This document shows, piece after piece, positions 22,066-33,282 of a DNA stretch of 64,000 bases. How positions within the stretch are numbered: position 1 is the stretch's first letter; every line of letters begins with the position of its first letter. The position numbers and the translations under genes were made by a program. The stretch lies in NCBI GenBank assembly GCA_930367205.1, contig OV884011.1:144395937-144459936 (forward strand), read 5' to 3'. The DNA is from Acanthosoma haemorrhoidale. Its lineage: Eukaryota; Arthropoda; Insecta; Hemiptera; Acanthosomatidae. The notes beneath the pieces are model-generated. The model had not been told where the DNA came from. It worked only from the letters and a program-made list of their open reading frames with translations, and did no database searches.

Positions 22066-22107
22066 ATTCTCTCTTTTTTAATCGTCTACAGCCAGGAGAC
22101 GATAACT
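22066..22107 (+). repeat. 3' LTR terminal fragment of the Gypsy element
   Basis: TTATTCTCTC...ATCGTCTACAG...GAGACGATAACT matches the last 42-44 bases of the 5' LTR with about four differences. Everything upstream of it in the LTR has been removed by the same deletion that took the integrase core. Confidence 0.8.
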
Positions 22108-25100
22108 TTTATATATATAGGTTAACAATAATAATTTCAGCTTCCAAAAAATAATTCTTACTGGGCGAATGCTTTAGATAACTCAACGCCTCATCCTCAG
22201 GCAGCAAAACACGACAAGGTTAACAATAGTATTACAAATCAACCAAAATCAAATGAATTATTAAATAAATAAATTTTGTTTCAGCATGTTGTTAAAACAT
22301 ACTAAAAACAATAAAATGTACGAACATAATTGTAAGATAGCATAAAAACCGGTTGTAGGATTGGTTTAAACTAAAAATCATAAATGCGATTTTATTTTAT
22401 CGTGAGAAATTGAAATGTATATCAAAATCATAGAAAGGAAAGAAAGGATATCGAGAGATTATTTCGGAATTCCAGTTGTTTTTTAAATACTTCTTAACTT
22501 TTTTATCCTTAACGATTAGTTTTTATCATTTATTTCCCTTTATTATATCTGAACCTAAACTAGTAGTCTTATCCAGAATCAATTTTTTTTTTAACCATTA
22601 AAATTGCAGACGATTTGACAGACGTAAGAATCCGGCCACTATAACAGAACACAGACAGACAAAAGTCGATCGTTCCGTGCCGGTTTGAAAGTAGAGCCTC
22701 TGTCTTCAAGCTTAGCCATTATACAGAATTAGTTTATTTCTATACGAGATGCAAATGTATTATACGGATTTGAAATAAAGATTACGCCTATTTGTCGAGA
22801 GAGATTATGGCCTAATGAATTATTTAAATTATGTAAAAGAACATTGACAGTGGTTAAATTACAGAATCTAGATTAGACTTGAATCTCTTTAACGATGGAT
22901 TAAAAGGAGCTACATTGAAGAGACACTAACTACAGTTTGCCTTAACTGCTCACATTAACTCCCACCAACATACGTTTCATTAGTTTAAAAGAGAGTTTTC
23001 CGTCCCCGTGCAGGTCACAAATGGGAGCACAACCGTACTATACGTTGTCCAGCTGCTTTACTGTATTGGACCAGTGCTTGAACAATATTTTTTATTGGAT
23101 TGCCCATGTGGTTTCGTTCCATTCAGAACATTAAGGATTATTATCGGTGTCAAGATAATTTATTTATTGTTTATAATTCATTTTTCAAATTTCATCACAC
23201 ACAGTAAATGTTTGAACAGATGAACAAATCAGTTTGCGCTCGGCCAGTGGACGAAGCGAGAAATAAAAAAGTACCGAGAGAAAAATATTAGGTCTGAAAG
23301 TCAAATTTGAAGCTTTTTTTTTAGGGCTTAAGAGAACAACAGGCAAGGAGGCAAGCCATTTTTTTTACTGGTTTATTCACCGACCTCATTTTTACTCCTT
23401 TATCATTTCTACCTCATTTTTACGGTTGGTATAATTTTTGCAATTTCTAGAAGATTTCTTGTAATTTTTCTGACTTGGCTAATACAACTGTAATAAAAAA
23501 ATTGTAATGTATGTGCCCATACACGTTCAGGCCGATTCTAGCCTCCATATTTTCTTCATCCGGTGATCCATTGCATTGTTGATGTCCACTTATTCTTTCT
23601 TCTTTATATTGTTACAGTTAATAACTAAGCTGCTTCAGTGTATTATTTTTGCGCATTGCCATGTGCTGTTGGTTTTATCTCTATAACTTTTGCTCAACCA
23701 ATGAGTATCTGTTAAGGAACATAAAGCTTAGAAGGGATTAAATAGATTAGTCAGAACGGAATCAATTAAGCAACGAGAAAACGATAGCCAATACGATATC
23801 AAGAAAAAACAAAAAGTAAGCATAATAACAACAATAAATTAAAGGAAGCAAAATTCATTCAATAACTACAGATTTTTACGGTGATACAGGCTTTCAAAAG
23901 CATTAATCTATAAGCGGATTTTGAACGTAAACGGACTTAAGATACCTGCAGTAGTAAAATAATAATCCTGTATCATAGTATGACCTGTCGCACACCTAAT
24001 CCTGGGAGCACTCAAGGATGCAAATAAGTATAAAGGTTTGAAAGGTTTTGTTGATGAGCGAGCACATTTAACAAGAAGTTTATAGGTTTATTGTTGCTTT
24101 ATTTCTTCTTTTGTTGTTCGTCGTGGAGACTCGTGTTATACTTTTGCTTTTTCAGATGGGCCCTCGTTTGTTTGAAAATTAAGATCCCCACTTTACCTTA
24201 AATTTTTTTGTAGTTGACTTTTTACATCGACTTTGATCATATAAATGAGAAGTTTTAAAGAATCGGGTTAATGTCATCAAAGAATCAAGTAGTCAAGTAA
24301 TGAAAAGGCGATATTGTGTTCCGTTTAGGCTAGCAACTATGGTTTCTCCGTAAAAAACATTGCTGTAGTCAATACGATGTGTCTAGAGTTAAATAATCTT
24401 TGTAGAGGAGAGTCTTTTAAAAGAAATGAAAGAAAAGCTTTATTATGAAGTACATGCAAAACACTGGTATGTAAAAATATTATGATTTATATTACTACAT
24501 ACTGGGTGGGATGTTTAGGGACAAGTGTGGTCTGGGGCTAACGCTAAGGGTAGTTCTGGGAAGTGGGAGGGAGGTCTTGAAGGGATGCGGGCCCTTACTA
24601 AAAAATAAGAGGAAACACAAGTGACTTCCGTGAAGTCACGAGGCAGGCATACATTATAAGGGGCTTGCTTCTACTTTTAGCATTATATATAATATTAGAG
24701 TTATCATGTTGTTAGCATTATATAACTTCTCTCGTTTTTAATCCCTGAATTCCTGGACAGGATGGTGATATTAAGAAAAAACATGTTTTATAGACAATAC
24801 ATTAGTTTCTAAATACATTTTTCACAATTTGGTTGTAAATGATTTCGTTAGTAACTAACTTAATAATAGAGGAGAAGGGTAAGTGTATAGGTAAGGTACT
24901 ATTGCTTACAATGAATACATATGATAAATTAAAAGTTTAAGATACTGAATACTGAATGAAAGGAGTAGGAGTTGTGGTGATACATTCATCTTAGTTTTTA
25001 TGCAATGCGTTAGATATGCAATCATTGCTAATATTCTTAATGTTAATATAAAATGAGTTGGATTTTATATAGTTACATGCTGCAACAAAGGTTTCTTGTA

Positions 25101-25251
25101 TATTGTACAGAATTGAATTGTTTGGTACTAGAGTGGTTCTTACATAATTGTCATTTCGTACAGGCGCAGGTAAAAGGATAGATTGAACTTAGTTTTGGCC
25201 CTTTCTTTGGTAATTTTACGATGTAGTCCTTTTCGTATAGCACATGAAATT
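22108..25251. other. mostly featureless; possible 3' flank of minus-strand Gypsy
   Basis: About 3.1 kb. A GTTTGAAAGTAGAGCCTC segment at 22683-22700 recurs near 43272 and may be part of a SINE. A perfect 8-base-arm hairpin GTGACTTC-CGT-GAAGTCAC sits at 24621-24639 in a GC-richer patch (24510-24660) that might belong to the LTR of the minus-strand Gypsy element, although I found no partner LTR upstream of 28,100. A 71-codon frame at 23008-23223 has no motif. Confidence 0.4.
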
Positions 25252-25506
25252 TTACTTGTAAACCAAATGATTTCCTAGTCTTGTGATTGGTTGGGTATCA
25301 ATTAAGTCGGTATGTTTTATCATGCTAGCATGAAGGATTCCCATTCTACGTGTTTCCAAAGACAGTTCTATGTCTAGTATTAGTACAGTTAAGTAATTTA
25401 ATATTTCGTACAGTTCGGTAAGGTGAATAGCATAGTTGCTTCCAATGATTCTATTATTATTATTATCATTACTAGCAGCTAATGTGAGTGTCACTGTCAG
25501 TATCAA
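25252..25506 (-). pseudogene. possible env-like segment
   Basis: The 84-codon frame lies downstream of integrase in the position of env in errantivirus-type Gypsy elements. It contains a helix-like stretch followed by R-M-G-I-L-H-A-S-M-I, similar in pattern to a conserved segment of insect errantiviral envelope proteins. A second frame at 25732-25941 is basic and may be the integrase C-terminus. No signal peptide, furin site or membrane anchor is visible, so this is tentative and certainly incomplete. Confidence 0.35.
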
Positions 25507-26039
25507 TGTCTATCTGTTCTCCATCTGAAACATTCTGTTCTTGTGCTATAAAAGGCCTCTTTTTTGCTTTTTCTTTTTCTAACTACCATATCTGTCTGTA
25601 CTTTTATTATTTTGTATCGTTTGTCAATAAAAGGTATAACAGGTTTGTGTATCTGTGTTCGTCTTTTGTTCTTGTTATTCATTTAACGTAGGGTTTGTCT
25701 TCTTCTATTTCGGGGTCTTCTTGTTTTTTATTCAGTTTGTCGGTTCTTTGTTTTTTTCGTCAGTAATGGTTTTTCTAATGTTATATTTTGGTGTATGTCT
25801 TAGAGTTAAGTTATTTAGTTTCTTACGAAGTCGTTTAATATTTTTAGCATGCGATTTCTTTATTTTATTTTTATCTCTATATATTATTACTGGTTTATAA
25901 GAATTATCGTGTCTTCGGTGGGTAGAAGTTTTTATCATCAATTGTTCATCAGAAATTAGTCATTCCAAACGTTATCTCGTTACGAGTCATGTTATCCATA
26001 TAAGGTATTGTCGTATGCAATAGTTGCTAAAGAAAGTTT

Positions 26040-26741
26040 GTTATTTAGCATCTGATTAGTTAATTTTTGATTATTTAATGTCCTTAATAATCGAATAATG
26101 TGCTGTGTGCACGATTCAAAAGTCCTAAAGAATTCGAGTTATTAGGTGTTGCATATATTGGTTGATTAGTAAGTTAGTAACTAAGTTATTTCCGTTGTCC
26201 ATTCGTATAGAATTTGGTGTCAGGTAATGTTCTAAGTATTGTTTTATAACGTCACATATGTTAGTACTTGTTATACTTTTCACGGTTCTTGTGAATAGTC
26301 TTTTTGAAAAATTATCAATTATAGTGATTCTGTATTGTATTTCGTAATGTAATGTGTTAATCATTAAATCTTCAAAAGGTTTTTCTGGTGTAGATGTTAC
26401 CTTAAATTTAGCTTTGATTGGTTTCCTTTCATACTTAGTTTTATTAACATGTACATATCATGCATTTGTTAATATAATCTGTAATAATTTGTTTCATAGA
26501 GGGGAAATAATTTTTGTTTCCTTAATTTGTCATGCACAGGTGGTCTGAAAAGTTTCCGACCTCAACATGAAGATGATAATAAAATAAATAAAAGCTTTGT
26601 TAGGTCGGAAACTTTTCAGACCCCTCGTAAGTGTCAATTGTTCCTCCGTGTGAGGTCCTTTCTGTTTGATAATTGGAAATATTCTCGTTTTGTTCGTCCT
26701 TGTCTGTTACATTTAGTACATGATTTTGGTATCTTTTTATT
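26040..26741 (-). pseudogene. Integrase of the minus-strand Gypsy (broken)
   Basis: The zinc-finger region is recognisable from T-S-H-G-G-T (about 26655) and K-C-M-I-C (about 26460), interrupted between them by the palindromic insertion. The catalytic core follows in frame 26364-26125 with T-I-I-D-N-F-S-K (first Asp) and R-M-D-N-G-N (second Asp). The segment that should carry the final Glu reads L-N-R-A-H-S-T-L in another frame (about 26115), so the Glu position is Asn. Integration activity is therefore lost. Confidence 0.75.
26537..26627. mobile_element. mariner-type mini palindrome (MITE)
   Basis: Positions 26542-26562 and 26602-26622 are perfect 21-base inverted repeats (GGTCTGAAAAGTTTCCGACC plus one base), separated by 39 AT-rich bases. 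Five further bases on each side align weakly, giving a 91-base unit followed by TA at 26628-26629. The terminal sequence is of the kind found at Tc1/mariner ends. It has no coding capacity. Confidence 0.8.
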
Positions 26742-27200
26742 TTAACAGTAGGATATTTTTTCTGCATAATTCTTGATTAAGTATTGAATTTGATCATCAT
26801 ACCAAGTAGTCATTACGTTGAGTTTTGATTCACAATAAATTCCACATATATGTTTTGGGTGTATAATTTGTTCTAATGTTTGGTCAAATTCTTCCTCATT
26901 GTTGAAAGAAATGTCATATCTTCTTTTATTAAACAGTTTGGTAAATTGTACGTTTTTATGTCCTCTGGTTATTTTAATTTGGTGTTTTTCAACATTTATT
27001 GCTTTGTCGTCCGGAGTTATAAAAATGTATTCGTTACTAGAGTCTTGGGAGTGCTGTGTAGCTACTACACTAATTTCGTCTTCCATGGCTTCTGGGTTAC
27101 GTTCTTGTAAAATTTGGTTGTATTCTTCTGAGTCATTAGGTGTTGCTTCTATTAACCTGTCTATGTCTTCTCTGTTTTCATATCTTCTAGTTCTGTAAAG
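26742..27200 (-). pseudogene. RNase H-integrase connection region (pol remnant)
   Basis: The 114-codon frame (27086-26742), readable back to about 27200, includes S-V-V-A-T-Q-H-S, then hydrophilic sequence, then I-I-H-P-K-H-I-C-G-I-Y-C. This matches the region between RNase H and integrase in 17.6/gypsy-type elements. Between it and the protease there is room for only about 70 codons where several hundred of RT and RNase H should be, so a large internal deletion has joined the two parts. Confidence 0.6.
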
Positions 27201-27299
27201 GTTAAGTCATGTGATGATTTTATTTTATTATCTTTAGTTATATGTTTATGTCTTGCAAGAGTTTCTAGTTCTATTTTATTCTTTATTAAATATAATTCA

Positions 27300-27809
27300 T
27301 TATATTATTTGACCATTATTAATAATTACGTTTATTTTATTCATTTTAATTTCCTTATTCGTTCCCAATTTAATCTCTGTTTCTAGGGTTTTCATTGTTT
27401 CCATTCCTAATAATATTTCATATTTGTTACTAAAGTTGTTGATTTTAAACTTAACTAATAGATCACGGGTCAAACCCAATCTTGGTGCCAAATTTAGAAT
27501 GACTGAGCCATTGCCTTTCTCGCTACCAGCTGGTGTTACCACTATGAAATCTTCCGACTTAATTTCAGTTCCTACGAGTACGGAAGATGGATGTATGTAG
27601 TTAATTGCTGATCCTGTGTCTATTAACCAATTGTCTCCGAGTAAGTCAGTAAATGATGGAGTTTCTTTCACTAGTTTTAGTTGATGTTGGGGGACGGTTG
27701 TGGTTTGCCTAGTCCTAAAAAAATTAAGTTTGTGCTCCAAGTCTTTAATTATATTTTTCAATGTTTCGTTCTCTTGTTTTAGTGTGCGAGGTTCGTCTAA
27801 GTAATGCAC
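27300..27809 (-). pseudogene. Retropepsin-like protease of the minus-strand Gypsy
   Basis: The 169-codon frame has W-L-I-D-T-G-S-A-I-N-Y-I with the catalytic Asp at residue 64, and I-L-L-G-M-E-T-M-K-T-L-E near residue 133, matching the flap-distal 'LLG...L' block of retropepsins. The protease region itself is uninterrupted. The frame then runs into the short RT remnant. Processing of gag-pol would have been its role; in this copy the downstream enzymes are missing or broken. Confidence 0.8.
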
Positions 27810-27818
27810 TTCGTTACT

Positions 27819-28091
27819 TCAAACAGTTCTCATTGACACGGTCTTTTGTAAATGTGGATTGAAGGGTTGCGATGGGAATGATGTTTGTTGAGTTCTTTGA
27901 AAGTTAAGTCGTTGCTCATTATTTCTAAAGTTCTGTCGGGGTTCATAACGTTGCTGATAGTTATTGCTATGTTTAAAGTCATTATTTTGTTGAAAATTGT
28001 GTCTATAGTTGTTTTGGTACTGTCGGGGTTGAAATTTTTGCCCATTGTAGCCAGACGTTTCCGTGAAGAAGAAATCACATAATAGATGCAT
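27819..28091 (-). pseudogene. gag C-terminal remnant (Asn/Gln/Arg-rich)
   Basis: The 90-codon frame is dominated by Asn, Gln, Arg, Phe and Tyr, resembling the low-complexity RNA-binding tail of gag in insect Gypsy and errantivirus elements that lack zinc knuckles. It lies immediately upstream of the protease frame in the expected order. The N-terminal capsid part of gag is absent. Confidence 0.6.
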
Positions 28092-28706
28092 ATTCAGAAA
28101 GATATTTAGACCCTCTTGGTCGAAAAGAAATTATGGCATCCCTGGAGAAGCTTTAGGAAAGCAAACAGAAACTTCAGGAATATAATTAATATTTTTACAA
28201 ACGGACTTGTATGTAATAAATCGTACATAAATGTGATTTTTCTTGGACACTTGTCTATTGAGATATCCCCATCTATGGAGATCTAATTATAGCAATGTAT
28301 TACTTCGCTATGGGGGAGGGGGGGGGTCACACCTGTTGTAGTGGTAATATTGAAGTAATGGGTTCCTCCGACGCCACTTTCATAAACCAACTGGAAAACC
28401 TCTTTTATCTTATCTAGTCCCGCTCTGGGCCGCATTAGCCTCTCTCGGATGACTGTTTATTAGCTCAGCATTGTTTATTGGTGCATTCTGCTATCCTTTT
28501 ACCCGGGTGGGGGAAGGGACTTGTCGCATTCCGTCTCCCTACTGTGTTAAGTCAGAGCGCTCTCGTTGCAGAAGTGGAGTTGGTGTTATCGGGGCAGTAG
28601 TGGAAGCAGAAAGTATTATAAAGCAAAATAGGAGCAAAATTTCTTGGAGTCCGCGACCCGTGTTCTGGCGAAGCACCTCCCGTGTTTTGTCGTGCGTCAG
28701 CTGCTT

Positions 28707-28749
28707 TATGGTTTTAAATAATCAACACTTGATTATTTAAATGACCATA
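28707..28749. repeat. Near-perfect 19-base-arm hairpin
   Basis: TATGGTTTTAAATAATCAA is followed after three bases by its near-complement TTGATTATTTAAATGACCATA. It could be a very small foldback insertion or a structured site. It is the only hairpin of this quality in the flanking 2 kb. Confidence 0.6.
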
Positions 28750-29095
28750 CTATGATTAACGTCATATATTCCGTTCACGTATGCAGGGGTTGCTACCGAT
28801 TTTATTATGAAAACATAGTGGTAGTAAACATAAAATAAGATTTATGTCTTGGAGACGGTTGATATGTGGATGTCCAAACTGCTGTTTGTTGTCTGCCTAA
28901 TTCATTTTATTAACCATAACACGCTGTCGGGTCGTCACGAGTGTGTGCCTGGTTACCCTGGTGGTTAGCCCTGGAGACAAGTGAGGGTTGTTTGAGCTTA
29001 TAACCTGGGCAATCGTTTCATGACGGCTTTACTATCTGACTCCATTTTTTGATAGGTATGTGCCCCGACAATGCACTATGTTCAGGTGAAGAGGT

Positions 29096-29120
29096 ATAGG
29101 GTAGGTAGGTAGGTAGGTAG
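29096..29120 (+). repeat. (TAGG)n microsatellite
   Basis: About six imperfect TAGG units. Confidence 0.85.
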
Positions 29121-29946
29121 TTTGTGTGGTCTTGGAATGACCACGAATTCACACTCGGTATCTGAGGGTAGGCGAAATCCGTCCTGAGAGAGGCAGAATT
29201 GTCACGGGGAACACTGCTTGGTAAGTTGGCAGGGCCGCGACAACCGTTGTCCACTAGGGAGAGGTGTCTCCCAAGGAGGTGCTAGATTTAGCGCTACGAA
29301 GGCAGAGATTCCCACTAGGAAGGTGTGGAGTCTGACAACGCCGAAGTAAAACATAGCAAGGTTAGGAGAGAAGAGATGCAGAGGTTTTTCATAAAGAAGC
29401 AGTCAAGTTTCAGAGTTTCAAGCTGGAGCCACGGGCCGGTAGTTGACAGGAGAATGATCTGATCGAGAAGAGAGTGACTTATAATTATTTGTAATTAAGA
29501 GGTGGCCACAACACACGCTTACGTACATACATAATTACAGATAGACACCTTATACTTGTTGTTTCAAGTAAACTCTCCTGGAGGTAAGAGTAAATTGGAT
29601 GGTACCCTAGGCTAATCTATAACAGCCTGAGCTTGATCATCACATTTCCTATAGCTGGTTGATAAAAAAATACTAAAAATAACAATGGCAGATCTATTCT
29701 AGATTCCACGATTTCCTCTCACAAAATAATATCGTGTTTACCATTGGACGTTTAAAAATCAAATTACAATAGGAATGTCATATATCATTCAAAAGAAGAT
29801 TCAGAAGGCTTATTAATTATTTTTTTTAATTAATATTGCCCATAATAATTGTTTGAATTCATAAATATATGGTTTGATATAGTTCTGATGAACTTTAGCT
29901 AACTTAATAACCTTAACATTAACATTTAACTTAATACCATAAATAT

Positions 29947-30561
29947 ATGAGTGAGGAGCTACTACCTAACAAAACTAGATGTGAAGAGGTTGCAATCACA
30001 ATTTTTGGAGATAGGTTAGACGAAGCTCACGTTCAGTTGCCTCTTGAAAAAAACAAAATCAATTCCTTGCACCGTTCGCAAGTGTCAGAGAGTACAATGA
30101 ACTTCCCGAATTTGAACACCATCAGAAACAAGTACCATGTACTGCCCAACTTACCTAATGTCTTCAGTAGTGTACTTTAAGATACCATCCTGTTAAAAGA
30201 CTTATCTTACTACATGATTGACTCGTTATTGCACAAAAAAATCCGCTTAGTTGCCATTTATTCTTCTCTGTGTTAAAAGACTGGGCAAAACGTAGTGTGA
30301 ATTAAAAATGATAAACCACCTAACGGGAACTTTATCTTCAATTTGAAACGTCATTAAAGTAAGATTGTATCAAATACAATAAGGTCTATTTGATACGATC
30401 TAATTAGTCCACAGAATTTAGAGAGTGGGCTTTCCTTGCCTTTACAATGAACTGGGGGAAATTCCGAAGTTCGGACGATAATAAACACTAACAATAAATT
30501 TAAGAAATGCTGTCAGGAAAAAAACACATCTCAGATTTGATTTGATAATTAAGATTATTGT
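29947..30561. other. unrecognised short frame, otherwise empty
   Basis: The 77-codon plus frame at 29947-30180 begins M-S-E-E-L-L-P-N-K-T and has balanced, non-repetitive composition, but I recognise no family and see no splice-site support. The rest is AT-rich. An imperfect inverted repeat around TATCAAATA/TATTTGATA lies at about 30368-30400. Confidence 0.3.
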
Positions 30562-30628
30562 CGGAATTTGAACCCGTGCTCTGTAAATGGTACGACGTTA
30601 GATCTCGACTGTTCTAATTAGCTACGAT
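30562..30628 (-). mobile_element. tRNA-like SINE head or tRNA pseudogene
   Basis: On the minus strand, an A-box-like TCGTAGCTAATTAGAAC (30627-30611) is followed by GGGTTCAAATTCC (30575-30563), one base from the B-box consensus, with a short pairing T-stem. The acceptor stem is not formed. This looks like a tRNA-derived SINE rather than a working tRNA. Confidence 0.5.
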
Positions 30629-33176
30629 GTTTAAACTTGAATATAGAACGTGGAATGCATATAAGTAATGTATTTTCCTACAACCCTCTATTTAATTAGC
30701 TCTATAACACCTCCCCTTGCTACTGCAAGCAGCGACCTTTGCCTTAACTAATTGCTCAGCGGTGGCGCACATTTTATGGGTATGTTCCCTTTCGCAAGGC
30801 CTTATCTTCAATCCGCTATTGTTTTAACTATGTTTACGGCTCTTGCTGTCTTGTTTACAGGCGATAACTCTTGGTCTCCTCGGCCACTACATGTATACAT
30901 TGGACAAATATAGTTTATCGTTGGCAGCTTACTTATACTCCAGGTAATTGATTAGGGGCTACCAAATGGTGGGCAAACTAACCATATGTTAAATAATAGC
31001 TGAGTACTCAGCACTTCAATTTTATCTATAAATTAAATATCCTCGTGAACATTGAAACCATTATCACCTTACTATCTGGATTAAAATTCTAGGGGAGAAA
31101 GTTCCTTTCTTTTTACAAGAAGCAAAGAAAACAAATTTAAGTAAAAACATTCCTCCCTTTTCCAGTTAGAGAAACTTCCCAATTCGTAAATGTAACGAAA
31201 TTAGGATAACTTATCACGAGTAACTCTTTCTTTCTTTAAAAAAGATATCCGACCAGAGAATTTAAACTCCTGATCTCCATTCCAAAGTTAAAAACTGAAC
31301 GTTCGGAAAATTCTATAAGCCATGGATGATCTTCAGTTTGCTTTTATCATTGAGGAGCCTAACAGGACGTTAAAACGGACATTAAGTGGACTATAATTAG
31401 AAATGGTTTAGAAACAATCCTTAAATACGTTTCCTAGGGCTAACAAACTCTTAATTGTGTAATGCATCACACCTGACAAAAACGATTTTAAATTATAATG
31501 TGCTAGCACTACCAAACCTTTGCGTGTTATCAATCATAACGGTACCTTTCATTTGGGAACCTCGTTCATCACAACAGGAGAATTATATCAAGTGAAAGCT
31601 AATTGAATAATCATTAATTATTTTTATCAATTTGGTTTATGTCAATTTGCTGGAACAAATATGGGAGCAAACAGATGAGCGACAATACAAGGTTTTATTG
31701 TTTTGAACTAAAGCGTCTCCCATTACAGACGCCTGTTTTTGAACCCTCACAACAGCAAAACATTGCAAACAGTATGTGAAGGGTGAAACTACGAGGCTGC
31801 GGAGGCGTGGCCAGCAATTTCTATGAAACCTTTTTTTTATAATATTAGGTCAAAAAATATCTTTCCTTTTTTCAAGCGTGCTTTCCAAAGTGACCTAGGA
31901 GGTGGGAATAAAAAAGGTACAATTCTAAAATGTTAATTTTTTTTATCATCGTGTCTGTCTTTACCGTTTGTAAAATACCGTTATCCTAGAGTATCCGATT
32001 TTTTTTTTTTTTTTAAAGTAGGTTCCCAATATGAAAAAAATATGCCGGATTGTATATAATGAGCATATCATAATGACAAGTTATATACACCACCTTCAAG
32101 CAGGTCCTCCTCGTACAAGGATCCGATCACCCTAAATATTTTATATTTCTCCCTCATCCTAAAATTCTAATAGAGAACTTAGAAAAAAAAAAAAAAAAAA
32201 AAAAAGACAAGTTATATAAACCAAGAGATACTTCAAGTAAACAGTGGAAAACAATTTTTTTAGGAAAAAAACAAGTTCGTTATTCGTACCAAGTTCGTTA
32301 TTAGCTTCCAGTATCCCTAAAAAAAACGTAAATACGAATTTTGGCGGAAATAAAAAAATACAATTTTTGTCACCTTCACCGGCAGAGCAAAATGCTTTCG
32401 TCAATGTTTTTTATTCCACTAAGTCCTTCATAACTTGTCTAAATTTGGTTCAAAACCAAGATTTTCAATACTTTTGTAAAGGCTAATTTATATTCTTTCA
32501 GAACAAATTAATTTAAGTCAAGTTTGATGAACTTATGGCAATAAAAATATAAAAGGAATGAACTGGAAAATCTATAAAGGTTCATTGTATTCCTGTTTTT
32601 ACAATTTATTGATGTATATGTGGATTGTGCGAGTACGTCTAGTCTGGCATATAATAATGTCTAAAAGCTCTAAGTGTCTAAAACACTGTAAAGTTTGGTA
32701 AGGATCGCTGTAAACGTTTTGAAGTTATCACCATTTTTGTGGTTTTCAAACAAATAAACCGCGGGAAATGGAATAGACACATATGTGTAGTAACAGATCT
32801 CAGACCAGAGTAAAAGATATTTAAGTCTCAAGTCCACACCGTAAGGCAGGTAAATAAAAAAAAACAATCTTCTGGTGCGTACCTTTCGCGTATCTGAATT
32901 AAAAAATATTCAAATTACCGGTATTAAGAAATATTTAATTCGTAAGTAATAAAAGGGACAGTTAAGTAATGTTGTGACATAAGAAGTTACTATGGTTCAC
33001 TTCCTCCCTGATACTATAAATACTCCTTCCAGCCTCCCCATTCCATTCATTATGTAAGATTAGTTAACATATCTGTATATCTCTGCTATTTCTTAAACAT
33101 AGTTCTTTTCAAAGAAGTTACTTAGCTGCTTGTTTCAATAGCAATAAAGTTTTTTTAAAAAATAGTTAATGTGGCT
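30629..33176. other. no gene; possible regulatory DNA
   Basis: 30,690-30,910 and 31,430-31,720 are more balanced in composition than the surroundings and show no repeat character. Two TGTTTAC (forkhead-type) sites lie at 30831 and 30852. A/T homopolymers occur at about 32001-32015 and 32183-32204. The 80-81-codon frames around 32159-32486 are overlapping low-complexity frames and are not supported as genes. Confidence 0.35.
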
Positions 33177-33271
33177 TTTTTTTTTTTTTTTTCCTCCTTT
33201 CATAGGCCCTTTAAATTTACAGATAATTATGTATAATTATAGATCCTCAAGCGAATCTATTCACAAATTAT
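33177..33271 (-). mobile_element. Short poly(A) retroposon, copy 1, with target duplication
   Basis: The 11-base sequence TTAATGTGGCT occurs directly on both sides (33166-33176 and 33272-33282). Between them, read on the minus strand, is a body of about 80 bases containing GAGGATCTATAATTATA and ending in a run of about 16 A. Poly(A) plus target duplication is diagnostic of LINE-mediated insertion. The body matches 54872-54941. Confidence 0.85.
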
Positions 33272-33282
33272 TTAATGTGGCT

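Larger units (their letters stand above)
18511..22107 (+). mobile_element. Defective Ty3/Gypsy LTR retrotransposon
   Basis: The order is 5' LTR, primer-binding site, gag fragment, protease, RT, RNase H, integrase zinc finger, then the last 42 bases of a 3' LTR. Every frame is broken by stops or frameshifts. Most of gag, the integrase catalytic core and nearly all of the 3' LTR are missing. The end of the shared sequence at both termini is GAGACGATAACT. I see no unambiguous target duplication, although AT-dinucleotide runs lie close to both ends. Confidence 0.9.
25252..28091 (-). mobile_element. Defective Ty3/Gypsy element, errantivirus-like
   Basis: Reading the minus strand from 28,091 downwards: gag C-terminus, protease, a shortened RT remnant, the connection region between RNase H and integrase, integrase zinc finger and core, and a possible env piece. 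LTRs were not found. Frameshifts and stops occur throughout, most of RT and RNase H is missing, and a 91-base palindromic element is inserted at 26537-26627. The AT-rich coding, with Asn/Gln/Lys-rich proteins, suggests a family different from the plus-strand Gypsy at 18,511. Confidence 0.85.
28092..29946. other. no gene; hairpin and simple repeats
   Basis: A GC-richer patch (28,340-28,700) contains an 89-codon frame (28471-28740) without motifs. A G-rich run lies at 28314-28327. The 78-codon minus frame at 29018-29254 overlaps a (TAGG)n tract and is unlikely to be coding. A GC-richer stretch from about 28,920 to 29,460 is not recognised. Confidence 0.4.

Noticed and set aside
18475..22120. 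AT-dinucleotide runs at both ends of the Gypsy element as target-site duplication
   Set aside because: The runs are low-complexity and not adjacent in the same register to both LTR ends.
24510..24660. LTR of the minus-strand Gypsy
   Set aside because: Position and GC content would fit, but I found no matching copy upstream of 28,100.
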